A stretch of DNA of 6,279 bases from Candidatus Borrarchaeota archaeon (GTDB lineage Archaea; Asgardarchaeota; Sifarchaeia; Borrarchaeales; Borrarchaeaceae). The position numbers and the translations under genes were made by a program. The stretch is taken from contig JAEORY010000245.1 in assembly GCA_016840645.1 (NCBI GenBank), positions 1 to 6,279 on the forward strand. The letters run 5' to 3'. Below, piece by piece: positions 5,276 through 6,279 of the stretch (position 1 is its first letter; every line of letters starts with the position of its first letter). The notes under the pieces are model-generated. The model saw only the letters and a program-made list of their open reading frames with translations, did no database searches and had not been told where the DNA came from.

Positions 5276-6004
5276 CTATTGTGACACTAGTGTTTCTACT
5301 TCCTCTTCCTCTTCTTCTTCTTCTTCCTCAATATCTCCTTCATCCTCGTCTTCGTCTTCGCTGAACGACCAGGTCTCTAGATTAATTGCTAATTCTATAT
5401 CTTGCGACCGTGGACATTGAATACGCATTGTAACATGATTTCTGTCCTTTTCGATTACTTCAGGATGTAAGCAATCTTCTTCTAATTTTTCGCAAAGAAA
5501 TCTGATAAAACTCTCTGTAATCAAGTTTAGTGCGCCTTCAATTAAATTTTGCCCCATTTCGCCAACATAATATCGTATACGGCGCCCTTCTCTCATCACA
5601 TCAATAAGTCCGGCCTTCCTTAATTTTGAAGCGTGCCAGCGAACTGTATCGTGATGGATACCAAGACTTTCAGCGATCTCTAGTTGATGGCAACCTTCGT
5701 TGTTAGTAATATACTCAAAAATTTTTCGTGCAGTTCCACTTTTCAAGGCAACATATGCAGTTTCAGCTTGTGCAGTTCTTAGGACTTTAGGATAATAAAT
5801 ACGTTTTCCTCCAAACTTCATAGTCTGGATTAAACCAGCCCTCCCCAACATCTTCAAGTGCCACGAGAGTGTCCCATGGGGCGCAGATAATTCGCTTGCT
5901 AACTCAAAAAAATATGCTCCAGGGGATTCGCAAATTAGCTTGTAAATGTTCCTTCTTAACGGATGCATAAGGAGACTCATTCGTTTTTCTTTAGCTGGGG
6001 CCAC
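5276..6004 (-). CDS. Tandem winged-helix transcriptional regulator with poly-glutamate tail
   Basis: This 242-residue cytoplasmic protein has two winged helix-turn-helix domains in a row. The first covers about residues 13-72: HPLRRNIYKLI, recognition helix HGTLSWHLKMLGRAGLI and a wing at GGKRIYYP. The second covers about 89-147: GTARKIFEYI, HHDTVRWHASKLRKAGLI and a wing at EGRRIRYYV. Both resemble the ArsR/MarR-like winged helices common in archaea. A small alpha/beta region (about 150-215) follows, then an acidic low-complexity tail with ten consecutive Glu (226-235). With two DNA-binding units in one chain it may bind DNA as a monomer, or a longer site as a dimer. No ligand-binding family is recognised. 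The GTG start at 6004 is preferred because GAGGG (6011-6015) lies six bases away; the ATG at 5980 has no such site. It follows the ACT-like gene after 25 bases, so the two are probably co-transcribed. Confidence 0.82.
   Translation of the reverse strand: MAPAKEKRMSLLMHPLRRNIYKLICESPGAYFFELASELSAPHGTLSWHLKMLGRAGLIQTMKFGGKRIYYPKVLRTAQAETAYVALKSGTARKIFEYITNNEGCHQLEIAESLGIHHDTVRWHASKLRKAGLIDVMREGRRIRYYVGEMGQNLIEGALNLITESFIRFLCEKLEEDCLHPEVIEKDRNHVTMRIQCPRSQDIELAINLETWSFSEDEDEDEGDIEEEEEEEEEEVETLVSQ
5300..5329 (-). repeat. GAA/GAG trinucleotide tract coding for poly-glutamate
   Basis: On the minus strand this is a run of GAA and GAG codons encoding the glutamate tail of the regulator. Mixed codons show it is not a pure microsatellite, although slippage could still change its length between strains. 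Confidence 0.7.
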
Positions 6005-6010
6005 ATCTTT

Positions 6011-6015
6011 CCCTC
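6011..6015 (-). promoter_or_regulatory. Ribosome binding site deciding the GTG start of the regulator
   Basis: GAGGG on the minus strand is six bases before the GTG at 6004-6002. It supports that start over the ATG at 5980, which is preceded by A-rich coding sequence. Confidence 0.5.
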
Positions 6016-6018
6016 TTA

Positions 6019-6032
6019 TGAGACACCTCTCA
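6019..6032. promoter_or_regulatory. Inverted repeat upstream of the regulator, candidate operator
   Basis: TGAGA-CACC-TCTCA is a perfect five-base inverted repeat with a four-base spacer. It sits 15 bases upstream of the regulator start and overlaps the stop codon of the ACT-like gene. It could be an autoregulatory site or a small RNA hairpin between the two genes. It is short enough to arise by chance. Confidence 0.22.
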
Positions 6033-6278
6033 CCCCGCTTTTAACTCAACAATATTAACGTTGTTGACGCCTTCTAGCTGGCTGATGTCCGTCTGTAATT
6101 GCCCCATATCAACGGAAATCTCTGCCTTGTCGATATAGCCTTCGTAGACGCACTTGTCTCTCGTAAAACACAGTCCCGTTGAATAAAGTGTCTTTATTTT
6201 GTTCCTTGCAAACACAGATCCCATATCCTTCAAGAAATCTGGGGTAAGTTCGCCAATTTCTATGGCTATCTTTACAAC
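6030..6278 (-). CDS. ACT-domain-like protein (N-terminus outside window)
   Basis: The frame is open to the window edge with no clear start; 82 residues are visible. The order strand, helix, strands, helix, strand looks like an ACT (small-molecule-binding) domain: VVKIAIEIGELTPDFLKDMG, then KIKTLYSTGLCF, VYEGYIDKAEISVDM, the helix LQTDISQLEG and the last strand VNNVNIVEL. ACT domains usually bind amino acids or related effectors and often pair. The TTG codon at 6233 is a poor start because it would cut off the first strand and the conserved-looking GELTP turn. Only the domain is seen, so the protein may be a stand-alone ACT domain or the end of a larger enzyme. The gene lies 25 bases upstream of the winged-helix regulator on the same strand, which suggests a sensor-regulator pair. 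Family assignment is by fold pattern and is moderate. Confidence 0.55.
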   Translation of the reverse strand, partial: VVKIAIEIGELTPDFLKDMGSVFARNKIKTLYSTGLCFTRDKCVYEGYIDKAEISVDMGQLQTDISQLEGVNNVNIVELKAG

Positions 6279-6279
6279 T

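Noticed and set aside
5284..5293. Perfect palindrome ACACTAGTGT
   Set aside because: It lies in the last codons of the regulator gene, is only ten bases, and has no partner or regulatory position.

Overview
The window is AT-rich and archaeal in character. It carries a 2-oxoacid:ferredoxin oxidoreductase of the indolepyruvate (IorAB) type, a GT-C glycosyltransferase of the kind archaea use with lipid-linked sugars, a CPBP/Rce1-type membrane protease, and a regulator with two winged helices. T-runs lie at gene ends, GAGG-type ribosome binding sites precede several starts, and there is an IS200/IS605 relic of the archaeal style. The tandem winged-helix protein with an acidic tail recalls proteins of Asgard and related archaea, but this placement is an impression and not proof.

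Layout. On the plus strand, iorA (5' end outside the window, positions 2-1576) overlaps iorB (1576-2175) by one base. After 27 bases comes a polytopic GT39/ArnT-like glycosyltransferase (2203-3861). It converges, with two bases between stop codons, on a minus-strand CPBP metalloprotease gene (3864-4874). A short A6-GTTG-T6 inverted repeat at the junction can serve as a T-run terminator in both directions. Further on, also on the minus strand, are a tandem winged-helix regulator (5276-6004) and, 25 bases upstream of it, the C-terminal part of an ACT-like protein (6030-6278, cut by the window edge).

The 401 bases between the regulator and the protease gene hold the most unusual object in the window. 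I read positions about 4911-5248 as an internally deleted, non-autonomous IS200/IS605 element. It has a hairpin near each end. Both are 21 nt long with the same TTTA loop at the same place, and they differ by compensatory changes. TTTAC lies at both boundaries. Between the hairpins are about 35 codons that look like the tail of TnpB, followed by a body with at least two nested long-range helices and several local stems. That is the expected form of an omegaRNA, the guide RNA of TnpB. No tnpA and no TnpB nuclease core remain here, so this would be an orphan omegaRNA.

How the parts may work together. IorAB oxidises aryl-pyruvates (from aromatic amino acids) to aryl-acetyl-CoA with reduction of ferredoxin. 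The ACT-like protein and the winged-helix regulator form a same-strand pair that could sense a small molecule and control transcription. If the relic is removed, the regulator and the protease gene are only about 63 bases apart on the same strand, so the element probably split a former ACT-regulator-protease operon or displaced the protease promoter. These links are inferences from gene order.
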